NCBI GenBank assembly: GCA_047610385.1
Contig: JBLGAC010000011.1
Span: 1-64,000 of the forward strand
Length of the DNA stretch: 64,000 bases
Reading direction: 5' to 3'
From: JBOCEF01 sp047610385
GTDB lineage: Bacteria; Pseudomonadota; Alphaproteobacteria; Rhodobacterales; Rhodobacteraceae
The notes under the pieces were generated by a model, which searched no databases, was not told the DNA's origin, and worked only from the letters and a program-made list of their open reading frames with translations. A program made the translations under genes and the position numbers. This document shows positions 1-8,722 of the stretch, one piece after another (within the stretch, counting starts at the first letter, position 1; each line of letters opens with the position of its first letter).

Positions 1-2
1 GC

Positions 3-155
3 CGGATGCACGGGGCGCGGGGCGGTGCGCCGGAGGGGCCGCAGAATGGCGCGTGGCGGCATGGGGAGAGCGGGCGGGAGGCTGTGGAGCGGTGGCGGGA
101 GGTGATGGCGTTGGTCGCGCTTGTGAAAGGCCAAGCGCGGGCGTTGGGAGACTGA
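3..155 (+). CDS. C-terminal part of a small HGG/NG-RHG motif protein (partial at window edge)
   Basis: Only the last 50 codons are in the window; the start lies to the left. The visible peptide has the pattern HGARGGAPEGPQNGAWRHG followed by a basic helical tail (REAVERWREVMALV) and a stop at 153-155. Small alphaproteobacterial proteins with a 'HGG-APxG-NGxYRHG-xxTxEA-xxR' pattern are common near phage or island genes, but their function is not known to me. Nothing else is visible up to the RES gene on the other strand. The call rests on that motif alone, and the frame could be fortuitous because the region is very GC-rich. Confidence 0.45.
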   Translation, partial: RMHGARGGAPEGPQNGAWRHGESGREAVERWREVMALVALVKGQARALGD

Positions 156-259
156 GGGCTTTCGGCCCGATGCGGACATTCAGAGTTGGTACGTCAATCT
201 CCAGAAGCTGCCATTCGTCACTTGGTAGAGGAGCCCGATTAGCACTCCATTCGAGGAGG

Positions 260-1033
260 TCAGTCGGGTAGTGACTCGTACTTGTGCACAATATCTTTTA
301 TCTTAAACAGCTGACATTCCCCAACTTCGAAGTCATCAATATTGAAGATCGCGACATTGTATCCTTCCTCGCCGAACGCGCTTCTGTAGGCTACACCGCT
401 GTAACCGAGGGATCGGAACAATTCCGCGAGGATCTGTGTGGGAGCGTATTCCGCAGCGTCATCAGACCTATCAACAGGCGCTGAAAATGCTTTATCGATA
501 TTCGACCATACGGCTTCCTCCATTTTGGGTCGCTCCGGTTCTTTGAAGTAGAAGAAATTATTATTGGAAAGAACGCTGCAATCGATAATTTTCAATTCGC
601 GTAGGCATTTCATAACGGCAACGGTCACGTATGCGCCGATCGCGGGCCTAACTTCCGATATGGCCGTGGCTTCATTTGTCGCCATATAGAGACAGGGTAT
701 GCCGCGCGGGTTCACGCGCCCGTCGGAGGCCCGGTCACGCAAAGGCACCATGCGTGATCTGGCTGCCGAGCACTCGACGTCGTCGATATGGATGTCTTCA
801 CCATCATCGAGGGTCTGATAAATCGGTCTTACCCCATGTGCTACTTGGGCGCGCATCAATCCCTTGCCCGGCTCAAGGATTGTTTCTCGAACATGACAGG
901 TGGCTGCGACGGCTTTCAGGAATGCAGCCGTCTCGGGGGACCCGATGTATCGACGTGTTGTCACGGCCTCGCGCCGGAAATGATAATAATCGCGGTACGA
1001 TTTGAAAGTCAGACGCGAGCTGTCTTCCGTCAC
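260..1033 (-). CDS. RES domain protein (possible NAD+-degrading toxin)
   Basis: This 257-aa protein carries the central RES-domain pattern: an Arg-containing segment (SRMVPLRDR), then a conserved block reading GIPCLYMATNEATAISEVRP with the invariant Glu, and later conserved Ser positions. RES proteins are known as toxins of RES-Xre pairs that consume NAD+. The GTG at 1033 is preferred over the ATG at 1063 because a GAGGAG ribosome site lies 7 nt upstream of the GTG and none is visible for the ATG. No Xre/MbcA-like antitoxin gene is recognisable on either side: upstream is an IS630 scrap and downstream about 100 bases without a gene. It could be an orphan toxin, a non-toxin RES enzyme or a gene whose partner was lost. 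Confidence 0.7.
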   Translation of the reverse strand: MTEDSSRLTFKSYRDYYHFRREAVTTRRYIGSPETAAFLKAVAATCHVRETILEPGKGLMRAQVAHGVRPIYQTLDDGEDIHIDDVECSAARSRMVPLRDRASDGRVNPRGIPCLYMATNEATAISEVRPAIGAYVTVAVMKCLRELKIIDCSVLSNNNFFYFKEPERPKMEEAVWSNIDKAFSAPVDRSDDAAEYAPTQILAELFRSLGYSGVAYRSAFGEEGYNVAIFNIDDFEVGECQLFKIKDIVHKYESLPD

Positions 1034-1183
1034 GAATTTACTCCTCAGGATCGAGAGCCACATGGGCAGAAATAGAGATTCAAAATGGCCAACGCAACGC
1101 CGTCATTTAATGAAACAAGCCTCGAAGTACTCTCTTTGACTTCCTTTGGTTCGGTCGTCAGGAGTTCGTTCAGCCTGACCTAC

Positions 1184-1372
1184 CCCCTGCCCTACAGCCC
1201 GGACTTCAATCCCATCGAGAACGCCTTCGCAAAGCTCAAGGCGCTCCTGCGAAAATCCGCCGAGCGCACCGTCGAGGGCCTCTGGGTCGCCATCGGATGC
1301 ATCACAGACACCTTCCCGCCGGCCGAGCGCGCGAACTGCTTCAGCGCCTGTGACTACGATCCAGACTGGTAG
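1184..1372 (+). pseudogene. IS630-family transposase, C-terminal fragment
   Basis: The peptide contains LPYSPDFNPIENAFAKLKA followed by LLRKSAERTVEGLWVAIG, the hallmark end of IS630/Tc1-like transposases; the Glu of NPIE is the last catalytic acid. Only about 60 C-terminal residues remain, so the element is dead. Sequence upstream (1064-1183) is in frame but does not match the family. It lies at the right edge of the RES gene and just beyond the 3' end of the restriction operon, consistent with insertion-sequence activity in this accessory block. Confidence 0.8.
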
Positions 1373-1398
1373 GATTCTGCTCTAGGGCGCCCTCTCCG

Positions 1399-3729
1399 CT
1401 AGCCCGCGTAAAGCTGCGACTGGAATCCTATGAACGCCTTGCGGATTGTCGCCATGTCGCCGATTGCAGATCTAGCAGGCTGCAACCCGCCAAACTTCAA
1501 TGTGAGAAGATCCGCCAGCTTGCTGTCATCAAGCTGATCGTATCCGTCCCTAACATACTCGCCGAGCACGAAGCCGATGAACTCGGCCAGCTTGTCGTCA
1601 TAGGTCGCCAGGATGTCGCCACGCTTTCCGCCAACCCGTGCTTCACGCGTGATCGGATCTCGCGCAAACGCGATGTAGGCCAGCACGTCGAACACGTCGC
1701 TTGCGGGGGCGTCAATCAAGCGCCAGATCGCTTCCAACTGTTCAGCCCCATAGCCGCGTTCGCCAAGCGCTTCGAGAAGCCTGCGGCGGGTCTCTGGATG
1801 CCCCCACAGCGCGCGCAGCTCATCTTCATCTTTGAACAGCTCCGGCAACTCGCCGAACATGCGCTCGATGAAATCCTTCGCACTCATGGGAATTCCGTCG
1901 GGACTCCAAAATGACGTGACCGCGATCCCGCGCAGCTTGCGCACCGAGCCGTCCGCAAGCGTGATGCGCACGACGGGGCGCCGTGGCGTGTCGTCCGCAT
2001 CGTCGTCCGTCGGATCGGCGGGTGGCGTCGGTTCCGGCGGTAGCTTGGGCGGGCGCGGGGTGGCGGGTTCGGGTTCGATTGGCTCGCCGTCCCAGTCTTT
2101 GTCATGGAACCGCTCATGCGCGTTCACGAAGTCATGGATCGTGAAGTAATCCTTGCCCTCGTAAAGCCGTGTCCCTCGCCCGATGATCTGCTTGAACTCG
2201 ATCATGGAATTCACCGGACGCATCAGCACAATGTTGCGGACGTTGCGCGCATCGACCCCGGTGGAAAGCTTTTGCGAGGTCGTCAGGATTGTTGGGATGG
2301 TCTTCTCATTGTCTTGGAACGTGCGCAGGTGCTGATTGCCGATCTCGCCGTCATCCGATGTGACCCTCACGCAGTAGAGCGGGTCCTTGCTGGCCTTCTC
2401 CTGATTGATCAGATCCCGGACCATGGCGGCGTGCGCCTGCGTGGCGCAGAACACCAGCGTCTTGTCGCGCTGATTGATCTCGCCAAGGAAGGTGCGGACG
2501 CGGAACCGTTCCCGCTCCTCGATCACGATTGAGCGGTTGAAGTCGCCCTCCTCAAAGTGCTCGCCAATCTCGACCGCGCCGGACTGGACCTGATCCTCGC
2601 CGACATAGGTGTAATCGTCCATCGTGGTTGCGTGCTGGCGGACCTTGAACGGGGTCAGATAGCCGTCATTGATCCCGTCCTTCAGCGAATAGACGTAAAT
2701 CGGCTCGCCGAAATAACGGTAGGTGTCGGCATTGGCCTCGCGCTTCGGGGTCGCGGTCAACCCAAGCTGCACCGCGGGCGCGAAATATTCGAGGATCGCG
2801 CGCCATTGGCCTTCGTCGCGGGCGCCGCCGCGGTGACATTCATCGATCACGATCAGGTCGAAAAAGTCGGCCGGATAGTCGCCAAAGTTCGGCTGCGGGG
2901 CGCCGTCGGGCGCGCGCCCTGACATGAAGGTCTGAAAGATCGTGAAGAACACCGAGCCATTCATCGGCACGCGCCCGTTCTTGCGGATCGCGTCCGGGTC
3001 GATGCGTACCCGCGCGTCCTCGGCGAAGGCGGAGAAGGCGTTGAACGCCTGATCGGCAAGGTTGTTGCGGTCGGCCAGGAACAGGATGCGCGGGCGCCGC
3101 GTTCCCTCGCCGCTCAGCGTCCATCGGCTGTGGAACAGCTTCCACGCGATCTGGAACGCGATGGCGGTCTTGCCGGTGCCGGTGGCGAGGGTCAGCAGCA
3201 GCCGCTTTTCCCCCGCCGCGATGCCTTCCAGCGCGGCCTCGATGGCGTTGTGCTGGTAATAGCGCGGCTGCCACTGGCCGCCCTTGTCCTCGAACGGCAC
3301 GTCGGCGAAGCGGTCGCGCCAGATGTTGTCCTCGGCGAAGGACGCGGCCCACAGATCATCGGGCGAGGGATAGACGGTCTCATACCCCTCCGCCCCGGTG
3401 GTCATGTCGGCGCGATAGATCCGGTGGCCGTTGGTGGAGAACGCATAGCGGGTCTGAAGCCGTTCGGCGTAGTCCTTGGCCTGGCTCATGCCTTCGGTTG
3501 GGCCGAGGTCCGCGCGCTTGGCCTCGATGACGGCGAGCTTCTTGCTGCGGTAGATCAAGACATAGTCGCAGGCGAGACCCTTGCCGCGCGCGCCGCCGGA
3601 CTGGAGGCGGCCTGGACAGATCACCTCTCGCCGGATGCGGGAGCCGGGGACGACGCCCCAGCCCGCCGCGGCCAGCACCGGGTCGATGCGGTTGGCGCGG
3701 GTGTCGGCTTCGGTCTCGACGGGACTCAT
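1399..3729 (-). CDS. hsdR: Type I restriction endonuclease subunit R (EcoEI-like)
   Basis: This is the translocase/nuclease subunit of the type I restriction enzyme, about 776 aa. In order it has a PD-(D/E)XK nuclease (Asp55 with Glu69-Ala-Lys71 in the VIEAKR segment), Walker A near residues 181-189 (LATGTGKTAI), the DECH box at 296-299 and helicase motif VI (QIIGRGTRLYEG), then an acidic Pro-rich linker and the C-terminal HsdM-contact region. The ATG at 3729 is chosen because it forms an ATGA overlap with the stop of the preceding gene, like every other junction in this operon; an in-frame ATG at 3762 is possible. It is the last gene of hsdM-hsdS-x-hsdR. No frameshift or lost motif is seen, so the enzyme should be functional. 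Confidence 0.95.
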   Translation of the reverse strand: MSPVETEADTRANRIDPVLAAAGWGVVPGSRIRREVICPGRLQSGGARGKGLACDYVLIYRSKKLAVIEAKRADLGPTEGMSQAKDYAERLQTRYAFSTNGHRIYRADMTTGAEGYETVYPSPDDLWAASFAEDNIWRDRFADVPFEDKGGQWQPRYYQHNAIEAALEGIAAGEKRLLLTLATGTGKTAIAFQIAWKLFHSRWTLSGEGTRRPRILFLADRNNLADQAFNAFSAFAEDARVRIDPDAIRKNGRVPMNGSVFFTIFQTFMSGRAPDGAPQPNFGDYPADFFDLIVIDECHRGGARDEGQWRAILEYFAPAVQLGLTATPKREANADTYRYFGEPIYVYSLKDGINDGYLTPFKVRQHATTMDDYTYVGEDQVQSGAVEIGEHFEEGDFNRSIVIEERERFRVRTFLGEINQRDKTLVFCATQAHAAMVRDLINQEKASKDPLYCVRVTSDDGEIGNQHLRTFQDNEKTIPTILTTSQKLSTGVDARNVRNIVLMRPVNSMIEFKQIIGRGTRLYEGKDYFTIHDFVNAHERFHDKDWDGEPIEPEPATPRPPKLPPEPTPPADPTDDDADDTPRRPVVRITLADGSVRKLRGIAVTSFWSPDGIPMSAKDFIERMFGELPELFKDEDELRALWGHPETRRRLLEALGERGYGAEQLEAIWRLIDAPASDVFDVLAYIAFARDPITREARVGGKRGDILATYDDKLAEFIGFVLGEYVRDGYDQLDDSKLADLLTLKFGGLQPARSAIGDMATIRKAFIGFQSQLYAG

Positions 3730-4496
3730 GGCGCTCTGTGCTCGATGACATATTTGCGCCATGCGGTCGGCTTTTTGCCGCCGGTCGCAAGAAGCGCGCG
3801 GTCGATCTGATCCGGGCAGCGCTTGAACTTCGCCGCCAATGCGTCCACCGCGACGCAGAACGCCTCATAGTCCGCGTCGGTGTTCACGTCTGAGACACGG
3901 GAGGAGGAGGAGGCCTCTGGCCCCGAGTCCGTCCGCTTCCAAGTGCGCGTCACGTTCATCAGGACCAGTTCACGGCCCAGCAGCAGGTTGATTGAGCATC
4001 CGGCCCATTGGTCCATGATGTAACCCTGCGGCGTGTTGGTCTCATCGCGCGGGGTTAGGAAGTAGATCAGCTTGGTGAAATAGGCTGGCCCGGCGCCTTT
4101 CATCCCGCCTTCCGCGCGCAGCGCGCGGAGTTGCGCATAGGCGGTTTGCCGGTGGATATGTCCGGCGCGATAGCTTTCAGCGACTTCCAACCATTTTTTA
4201 TCGGGCGAGCCGAACAACGTATCGCGATAGTTCAGGTGCATGCCGCCCCACGCCATGGCCGCCGCGGCGACGGTCACGGTTCCGACGCTCGGCTTTTTGG
4301 CCAGCGCGAAAACCTCGCTGCGTGTGATGTGCTCGACCGGAAGTAGCTCTGCGTTAACGCCTGTCAGACCTTGCGCGAAGGGTCTTGCATGTTTGCCGCC
4401 GCCGTCATCCGTGCCTATGGGCGTTTCGAGGCTTTGCTCGAAGGCTTTGAGCGCGCCCGGGCGCCAGTTATGGGCAGTTGGGGCGGGTGCGGTCAT
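3726..4496 (-). CDS. Uncharacterised protein inside the type I RM operon, possible OGG-fold DNA glycosylase relative
   Basis: This 256-aa protein is not an HsdM, S or R subunit. It overlaps hsdS upstream and hsdR downstream by ATGA, so all four are translationally coupled. Visible segments are GGMKGAGPAYFTKLIYFL and GYIMDQWAGCSINLLLG in the middle and a conserved-looking C-terminal helix region. From memory these resemble proteins catalogued as '8-oxoguanine DNA glycosylase OGG fold' found in restriction loci, but I cannot verify the helix-hairpin-helix or catalytic Lys. There is no signal peptide or membrane segment, so it is cytoplasmic. Its position suggests a job in the restriction system (base inspection, damage handling or control), which is inference. 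Confidence 0.6.
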   Translation of the reverse strand: MTAPAPTAHNWRPGALKAFEQSLETPIGTDDGGGKHARPFAQGLTGVNAELLPVEHITRSEVFALAKKPSVGTVTVAAAAMAWGGMHLNYRDTLFGSPDKKWLEVAESYRAGHIHRQTAYAQLRALRAEGGMKGAGPAYFTKLIYFLTPRDETNTPQGYIMDQWAGCSINLLLGRELVLMNVTRTWKRTDSGPEASSSSRVSDVNTDADYEAFCVAVDALAAKFKRCPDQIDRALLATGGKKPTAWRKYVIEHRAP

Positions 4497-5695
4497 GTCA
4501 ATTCACCTGTGAATGCTTTTTGGAGAAGGGATTGGCGGAGATCGTCGAGGTCGTCGAGCCGCCCACCACCTTTCGCAATAAGCTCGTCAGTAGCCATCCT
4601 TAATTGCCCCGCCTGTTCGACGAGTTGTTGCTGGATGGCGATTGAAGGAATCGGAAACACAGCTTTCTTTGCCGCGGACACATTGAAGTGCTTTTGTGCT
4701 GCGCCCACTGAGGCTCCGGCGACGAGGCGTTTGCCGAAGCTAGAGTTCAGCAAAAGCTCCAAAAAATGCGGATCAAGATTTTTGTTTGTCCTTGCGATCA
4801 CTAGGTCTGCGCAATTAGCGATCTCCATATCATCTGGGATCACTGCGCAAGTGCCAGGATACCCTGTCCGTACAATAGCGACATCCCCAGGGCGCAGTTC
4901 TGATTTTGAAAGCTCCTGCGTGAATGCCTCGTCAATGAATTTCATGCCGCTCTGGTCCACCTTGAAGGGGCGGATATTTTGCGAGCGGAGAAATGGGGTT
5001 CCTTTCATCTTATAGCGCGTGGCCATTGGCCCAACATGCCCGACTGTGATTTTCTTGCAGTAGTGCCTTAGCTCGCGACGCTCCCAATCAGCACGTGGAT
5101 GGGTGAATAGGTCATGCAGATAGCTCTCAAACAACTCCCGCGCGTTCTGGAGGTTGGCTTCGGCGTGGGCGCGGGCGCGGGCCAGGCCCTCGAAGGCCTC
5201 GTCCAGAAGCGCGACGATCCGCTGTTGTTCTTCGAGGGGCGGGAGGGGGACAAGCCAATTCTTCAATATATTTGTGTTGACCACCTGTTGCGCCGCCCCA
5301 ACACGTTTGCCTAGTAGGTAATTTTGCGCGATAGGGGAGGTGATTAAGTGATGTAGAAATTTGGAGGAGAGCCCTTGCTTTGGGCGTATTAAAATCACAT
5401 TGGCGCAATTCGCTTTCCCAATAGACTGCGGCACAATTCCACACTTCATCGTATCCGTCAAAACCCTAGTTAAAATAAGATCTCCCGGCTTCAGCTGTGA
5501 CTTTTTTAGAGACGTGTGAAATTCAGGTGTGATGTATTTTAGATCATCAATAATAATTCCATCTGCACCAATATTCTTTGTGCGGAGAAAGGCAATGCCG
5601 GTATCTCGGTAGTATGGCGTGGTCGTTCCAACGTGACCAACGCTCACCTTCTCACATATGCTGTGCAGAGGAAATTTCTTCCACGAAGCGCTCAC
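4493..5695 (-). CDS. hsdS: Type I restriction enzyme specificity subunit
   Basis: This 400-aa protein has the two-TRD layout of HsdS. TRD1 (about residues 1-150) is followed by the central conserved helix (PLPPLEEQQRIVALLDEAFE), TRD2 (about 205-350) and the C-terminal helix (IQQQLVEQAGQL ending in LLQKAFTGEL). It sets the DNA target of both methylation and restriction. Unusually, both TRDs share the same landmarks (VGHVG, FLR-x-x-NI, PGD, ANCA, VGAAQ), so they are paralogous. It starts with an ATGA overlap on hsdM and ends with an ATGA overlap on the next gene. Base composition is visibly more AT-rich than in hsdM or hsdR, as usual for exchanged specificity genes. Confidence 0.93.
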   Translation of the reverse strand: MSASWKKFPLHSICEKVSVGHVGTTTPYYRDTGIAFLRTKNIGADGIIIDDLKYITPEFHTSLKKSQLKPGDLILTRVLTDTMKCGIVPQSIGKANCANVILIRPKQGLSSKFLHHLITSPIAQNYLLGKRVGAAQQVVNTNILKNWLVPLPPLEEQQRIVALLDEAFEGLARARAHAEANLQNARELFESYLHDLFTHPRADWERRELRHYCKKITVGHVGPMATRYKMKGTPFLRSQNIRPFKVDQSGMKFIDEAFTQELSKSELRPGDVAIVRTGYPGTCAVIPDDMEIANCADLVIARTNKNLDPHFLELLLNSSFGKRLVAGASVGAAQKHFNVSAAKKAVFPIPSIAIQQQLVEQAGQLRMATDELIAKGGGRLDDLDDLRQSLLQKAFTGELT

Positions 5696-7143
5696 AGCAG
5701 CCCCCGGATCGACTCAAGAATCTTCGCCGTCTCAGCATCCCGCGCCAGCATATCGGCGATGATGTCCTCGGGGGATCGGAGCGCCGCGGCCTCGGGCGCG
5801 TTGGGGTTCTTCACCGACAGGTCCGCCGTGCCCTCATCCAGATCGGCGCGGGCGATCCGCCAGCTTTTCGGCCCCTCGGCGCAGGTCTTCTGCAGCTCCA
5901 CGAACTCCGCCAGATCGGCGTCGTTCAGCGGGTTGGTCTTGCCCATGTTCCGTCCGGGCGAGAGTTGATAGACCCAGATGTCGCGCGTCGGCGCCCCCTT
6001 TTCAAAGAACAGCACCACGGTCTTGACCCCGGCCCCTTGGAACGTCCCCTGCGGGCAGTCGAGGATGGTGTGGAGCGTGCAGGCCGACAGCAGTTCTCGC
6101 CGCAGGGCCACGCTGGCGTTGTCGGTGTTGCTGAGGAAGGTGTTCTTGATCACCACCGCGCCGCGCCCGCCGGGTTTGAGCATCCGTATGAAGTGTTGCA
6201 GGAAAAGATACGCCGTCTCGCCGGTGCGGATCGGAAAGTTGTGCTGGACCTCGGGACGCTCCTTGCCGCCGAAGGGCGGGTTGGCGAGCACGATGTCCAT
6301 CTGATCCTTGGGCTGAATGTCGGCCAAGCTCTCGGTCAGGGTGTTGGTGTGGATGATCCGCGGCGCCTCGATCCCGTGCAGGATCATGTTCATGATGCCG
6401 ATGACATAGGCGAGGGACTTCTTCTCCTTGCCGAAGAAGGTGCGGGTTTGCAGCGTGCGGATGTCGTCGGCGGTTCGGGCCTGCGGGCGCATATGCTCGA
6501 ACGCCTCGCACAGAAAGCCTGCGGAGCCGACGGCCCCGTCATAGACCGTCTCGCCGATGCGGGGCTGCGTCACCTGGATCATCGCGCGGATCAGCGGGCG
6601 CGGGGTGTAGTATTCCCCGCCATTGCGCCCGGCGTTGCCCATGCGCTTGATCTTCTCCTCATAGAGCGAGGAGAGTTCGTGCTTGGCGTTCTGCGCGCGA
6701 AAATCGAGGGCGTCGATCAGGCTGAGGGCGTCGCGCAGGGAATAGCCCGACTGGAATTTGGAGCGCACCTCGGCGAAGATCTCGCCGATCTTGTATTCGA
6801 TGGTGTCGGGACCGGCGGCGCGCTGCTTGAAGCCGCGCAGGTAGGGCCAGAGTTCCTCGTCCACAAAGGCGATCAGGTCGTCGCCGGTCATGGCGAGGTT
6901 CATGTCGATCTCGCCGTCGTTACGTTTAGGCGCAGCCCAGACGCCCCACTGATAGCGTCCCTCGATGATAGGCACATAGGCGATGTCGTTCAGTTCGGCT
7001 TCAAGCTCCCGCTCGGTTTCGAGGTCGTCGAGATATTTGAGGAACAGGAGCCAGGAAGATTGCTCGGCGTAGTCAAGCTCTCCGCCGCAGCCCGCTTCTT
7101 TGTGCAGAACGTCGTCTAGGTTTTTGAAGGTCTGCGCGAACAT
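5692..7143 (-). CDS. hsdM: Type I restriction-modification N6-adenine methyltransferase subunit
   Basis: The 483-aa methyltransferase subunit has an N-terminal helical HsdM domain (LFLKYLDDLE near 33-42), the GEYYTPRPL segment at 176-184, SAM-binding motif I as DGAVGSAGF at 202-210 and catalytic motif IV NPPF at 288-291. The DGAxGSAGF form of motif I is a known variant in EcoEI-type HsdM. It is the first gene of the operon and overlaps hsdS by ATGA. Its promoter must lie in 7144-7324, between the gene and tRNA-Lys. All catalytic motifs are intact. Confidence 0.95.
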   Translation of the reverse strand: MFAQTFKNLDDVLHKEAGCGGELDYAEQSSWLLFLKYLDDLETERELEAELNDIAYVPIIEGRYQWGVWAAPKRNDGEIDMNLAMTGDDLIAFVDEELWPYLRGFKQRAAGPDTIEYKIGEIFAEVRSKFQSGYSLRDALSLIDALDFRAQNAKHELSSLYEEKIKRMGNAGRNGGEYYTPRPLIRAMIQVTQPRIGETVYDGAVGSAGFLCEAFEHMRPQARTADDIRTLQTRTFFGKEKKSLAYVIGIMNMILHGIEAPRIIHTNTLTESLADIQPKDQMDIVLANPPFGGKERPEVQHNFPIRTGETAYLFLQHFIRMLKPGGRGAVVIKNTFLSNTDNASVALRRELLSACTLHTILDCPQGTFQGAGVKTVVLFFEKGAPTRDIWVYQLSPGRNMGKTNPLNDADLAEFVELQKTCAEGPKSWRIARADLDEGTADLSVKNPNAPEAAALRSPEDIIADMLARDAETAKILESIRGLL

Positions 7144-7324
7144 GCTTGATCCGATTCCCGGTGAACTCAGTTGGCGTTCATTACCGGAAAATTAGGCGGA
7201 TGCTGCAAGGGCGGAATGCGCGACGGGGCAGCGCGAGAGATGCCAAATCAATGCGCGTGGAAGACAGGTGGAAGACAGGCCAAATTGCCTGATCCACATT
7301 TTTCATCTAAGTCATTGAGAAGTT

Positions 7325-7399
7325 TGGTGAGCGGGGTGGGGATCGAACCCACGACCAGCTGATTAAAAGTCAGCTGCTCTACCACTGAGCTACCCGCCC
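7325..7399 (-). tRNA. tRNA-Lys (anticodon TTT)
   Basis: Read on the minus strand, the 75-nt sequence begins GGGCGGGTAGCTCAG and ends with an encoded CCA. The anticodon arm is GCTGA-CTTTTAA-TCAGC, giving anticodon TTT (Lys), and the T arm contains GGGTTCGATCCCC. The acceptor stem pairs over 7 bp with one G-T wobble. The 3' end of the gene faces the restriction operon, the orientation typical when islands integrate at tRNA 3' ends. Confidence 0.97.
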
Positions 7400-7411
7400 T
7401 CACCAGCGCCC

Positions 7412-7439
7412 CGCCCGACTTGTCGTTTGGGGTCGGGCG
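7412..7439. terminator. Inverted repeat between tRNA-Lys and the MBL-fold gene
   Basis: CGCCCGAC and GTCGGGCG form an 8-bp stem around a 12-nt loop, followed on the plus strand by TTTGTT. It lies just upstream of the tRNA gene and downstream of the minus-strand hydrolase gene, so it may terminate that transcript even though the T-rich side faces the other strand. Function is inferred. Confidence 0.35.
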
Positions 7440-7535
7440 TTTGTTACGAGGCTGGGAGCGGGGCGTCAAGCCTTGCTCTGCGGGAAAATTGACATGGCGG
7501 GTTTGTGCTGTGGTGGGACGGGGAGCGGTGAGGCG

Positions 7536-8426
7536 TCAAAGCTTGTTCACCGGGACCTTCAGATACACTGATCCGTCATCCTCGGCGGGCGGCATCTTGC
7601 CAGCGCGCATGTTCACCTGGATGGACGGAATGATCAGTTTGGGTATGCCCAGCTGGGCATCGCGGGCCTCACGCATTGCCACGAAATCCTCGCGGGTGAT
7701 GCCCTGGCGCACATGGACGTTGGCGGCGCGCTGCTCTGCCACTGTGGTCTGCCAGGCGTAGGCATCGCGGCCGGGGGCTTTGTAGTCGTGGCACAGGTAG
7801 AGGCGCGTCTGGGGGGGCAGGGACAGTACCTTCTGGATCGAATCGAACAGCACCGCCGCTGACCCGCCGGGGAAATCACAGCGCGCGGTGCCAAAATCTG
7901 GCATGAACAGCGTGTCGCCAACAAAGGCCGCGTCGCCGATCACATAGGTCAGGCAGGCAGGTGTGTGGCCCGGCGTGTGCAGCACGACGCCGGTCAGCGC
8001 GCCGATCTGGAACCGGTCTTGTTCCTTGAACAGCTGATCGAACTGCGATCCGTCGCGTTCAAATTCGGTGCCCGCGTTGAACACCTTGCCGAACGTGTCT
8101 TGCACGACTGTGATCTGGTCGCCGATGCCGATTTTTCCACCCAGCGCCTTTTGCAGATAGGGCGCGGCGGACAGATGGTCGGCATGGACATGGGTTTCCA
8201 GCAGCCACACGACATCAAGGCCGTTATCCGTCACATGGGCGATCACCTTGTCGGCTGAGGACGTGTCCGTACGCCCCGCCGCCATATCGTAATCGAGCAC
8301 TGAATCGATGATCGCGCAGGCGCTCGATCCGGGGTCCTTGACCACATAGGTCACGGTGTTGGTCACCAGATCGAAAAACGACGTGACGTCGGGCGCGGCG
8401 CAGTCCGGTGCGGGCATGTCGGTCAT
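7536..8426 (-). CDS. MBL-fold metallo-hydrolase (persulfide dioxygenase / Blh-like)
   Basis: The protein (296 aa from ATG 8426) has the metallo-beta-lactamase signature ETHVHADHL, a second metal ligand in LHTPGHTPACL, GDTLFMPDFGTARCDFPGG and a late CHDY histidine. The spacing and the TARCDFPGG segment place it near the ETHE1/Blh group that handles glutathione persulfide in sulfide metabolism; the substrate cannot be read from sequence. The start at 8426 has a GCAGGAG site about 10 nt upstream; the longer frame to 8504 lacks one. It is transcribed alone between the tRNA and a DUF2333 gene on the opposite strand. Confidence 0.8.
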   Translation of the reverse strand: MTDMPAPDCAAPDVTSFFDLVTNTVTYVVKDPGSSACAIIDSVLDYDMAAGRTDTSSADKVIAHVTDNGLDVVWLLETHVHADHLSAAPYLQKALGGKIGIGDQITVVQDTFGKVFNAGTEFERDGSQFDQLFKEQDRFQIGALTGVVLHTPGHTPACLTYVIGDAAFVGDTLFMPDFGTARCDFPGGSAAVLFDSIQKVLSLPPQTRLYLCHDYKAPGRDAYAWQTTVAEQRAANVHVRQGITREDFVAMREARDAQLGIPKLIIPSIQVNMRAGKMPPAEDDGSVYLKVPVNKL

Positions 8427-8722
8427 CAAGGGCTTCTCCTGCAAAGGGCTCGCTTGCGATTGTCGGCATGCCCAGCGATTTGCGCAAGCCTTGAGCATGC
8501 GCAAGGCATGTAACTTTGCGAAACCTTTCCCCGCGACCTCGCGTTGACTTGTGGGCCCGCCCGCTTCCGTCCTAAGGATTTGAACGTTGAGGGTTTTGGC
8601 CCCCAGCGCCCGCTTGCGCTGAGACCCATGATGCCGAGATCCCCTACGCCAAAGACCCGCCTACGCTGATCCAACGACCCGAAAGGCGCGCCACGCCGCC
8701 GCCAAATGCTCCGGAGCCTGCC

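Noticed and set aside
5578..7119. 513-codon open frame on the plus strand opposite hsdM
   Set aside because: It is antisense to a motif-complete methyltransferase gene, has no recognisable domain and is an expected GC-rich shadow.
7171..7469. Short open frames on both strands around tRNA-Lys
   Set aside because: They run through the tRNA gene and are artefacts of its sequence.
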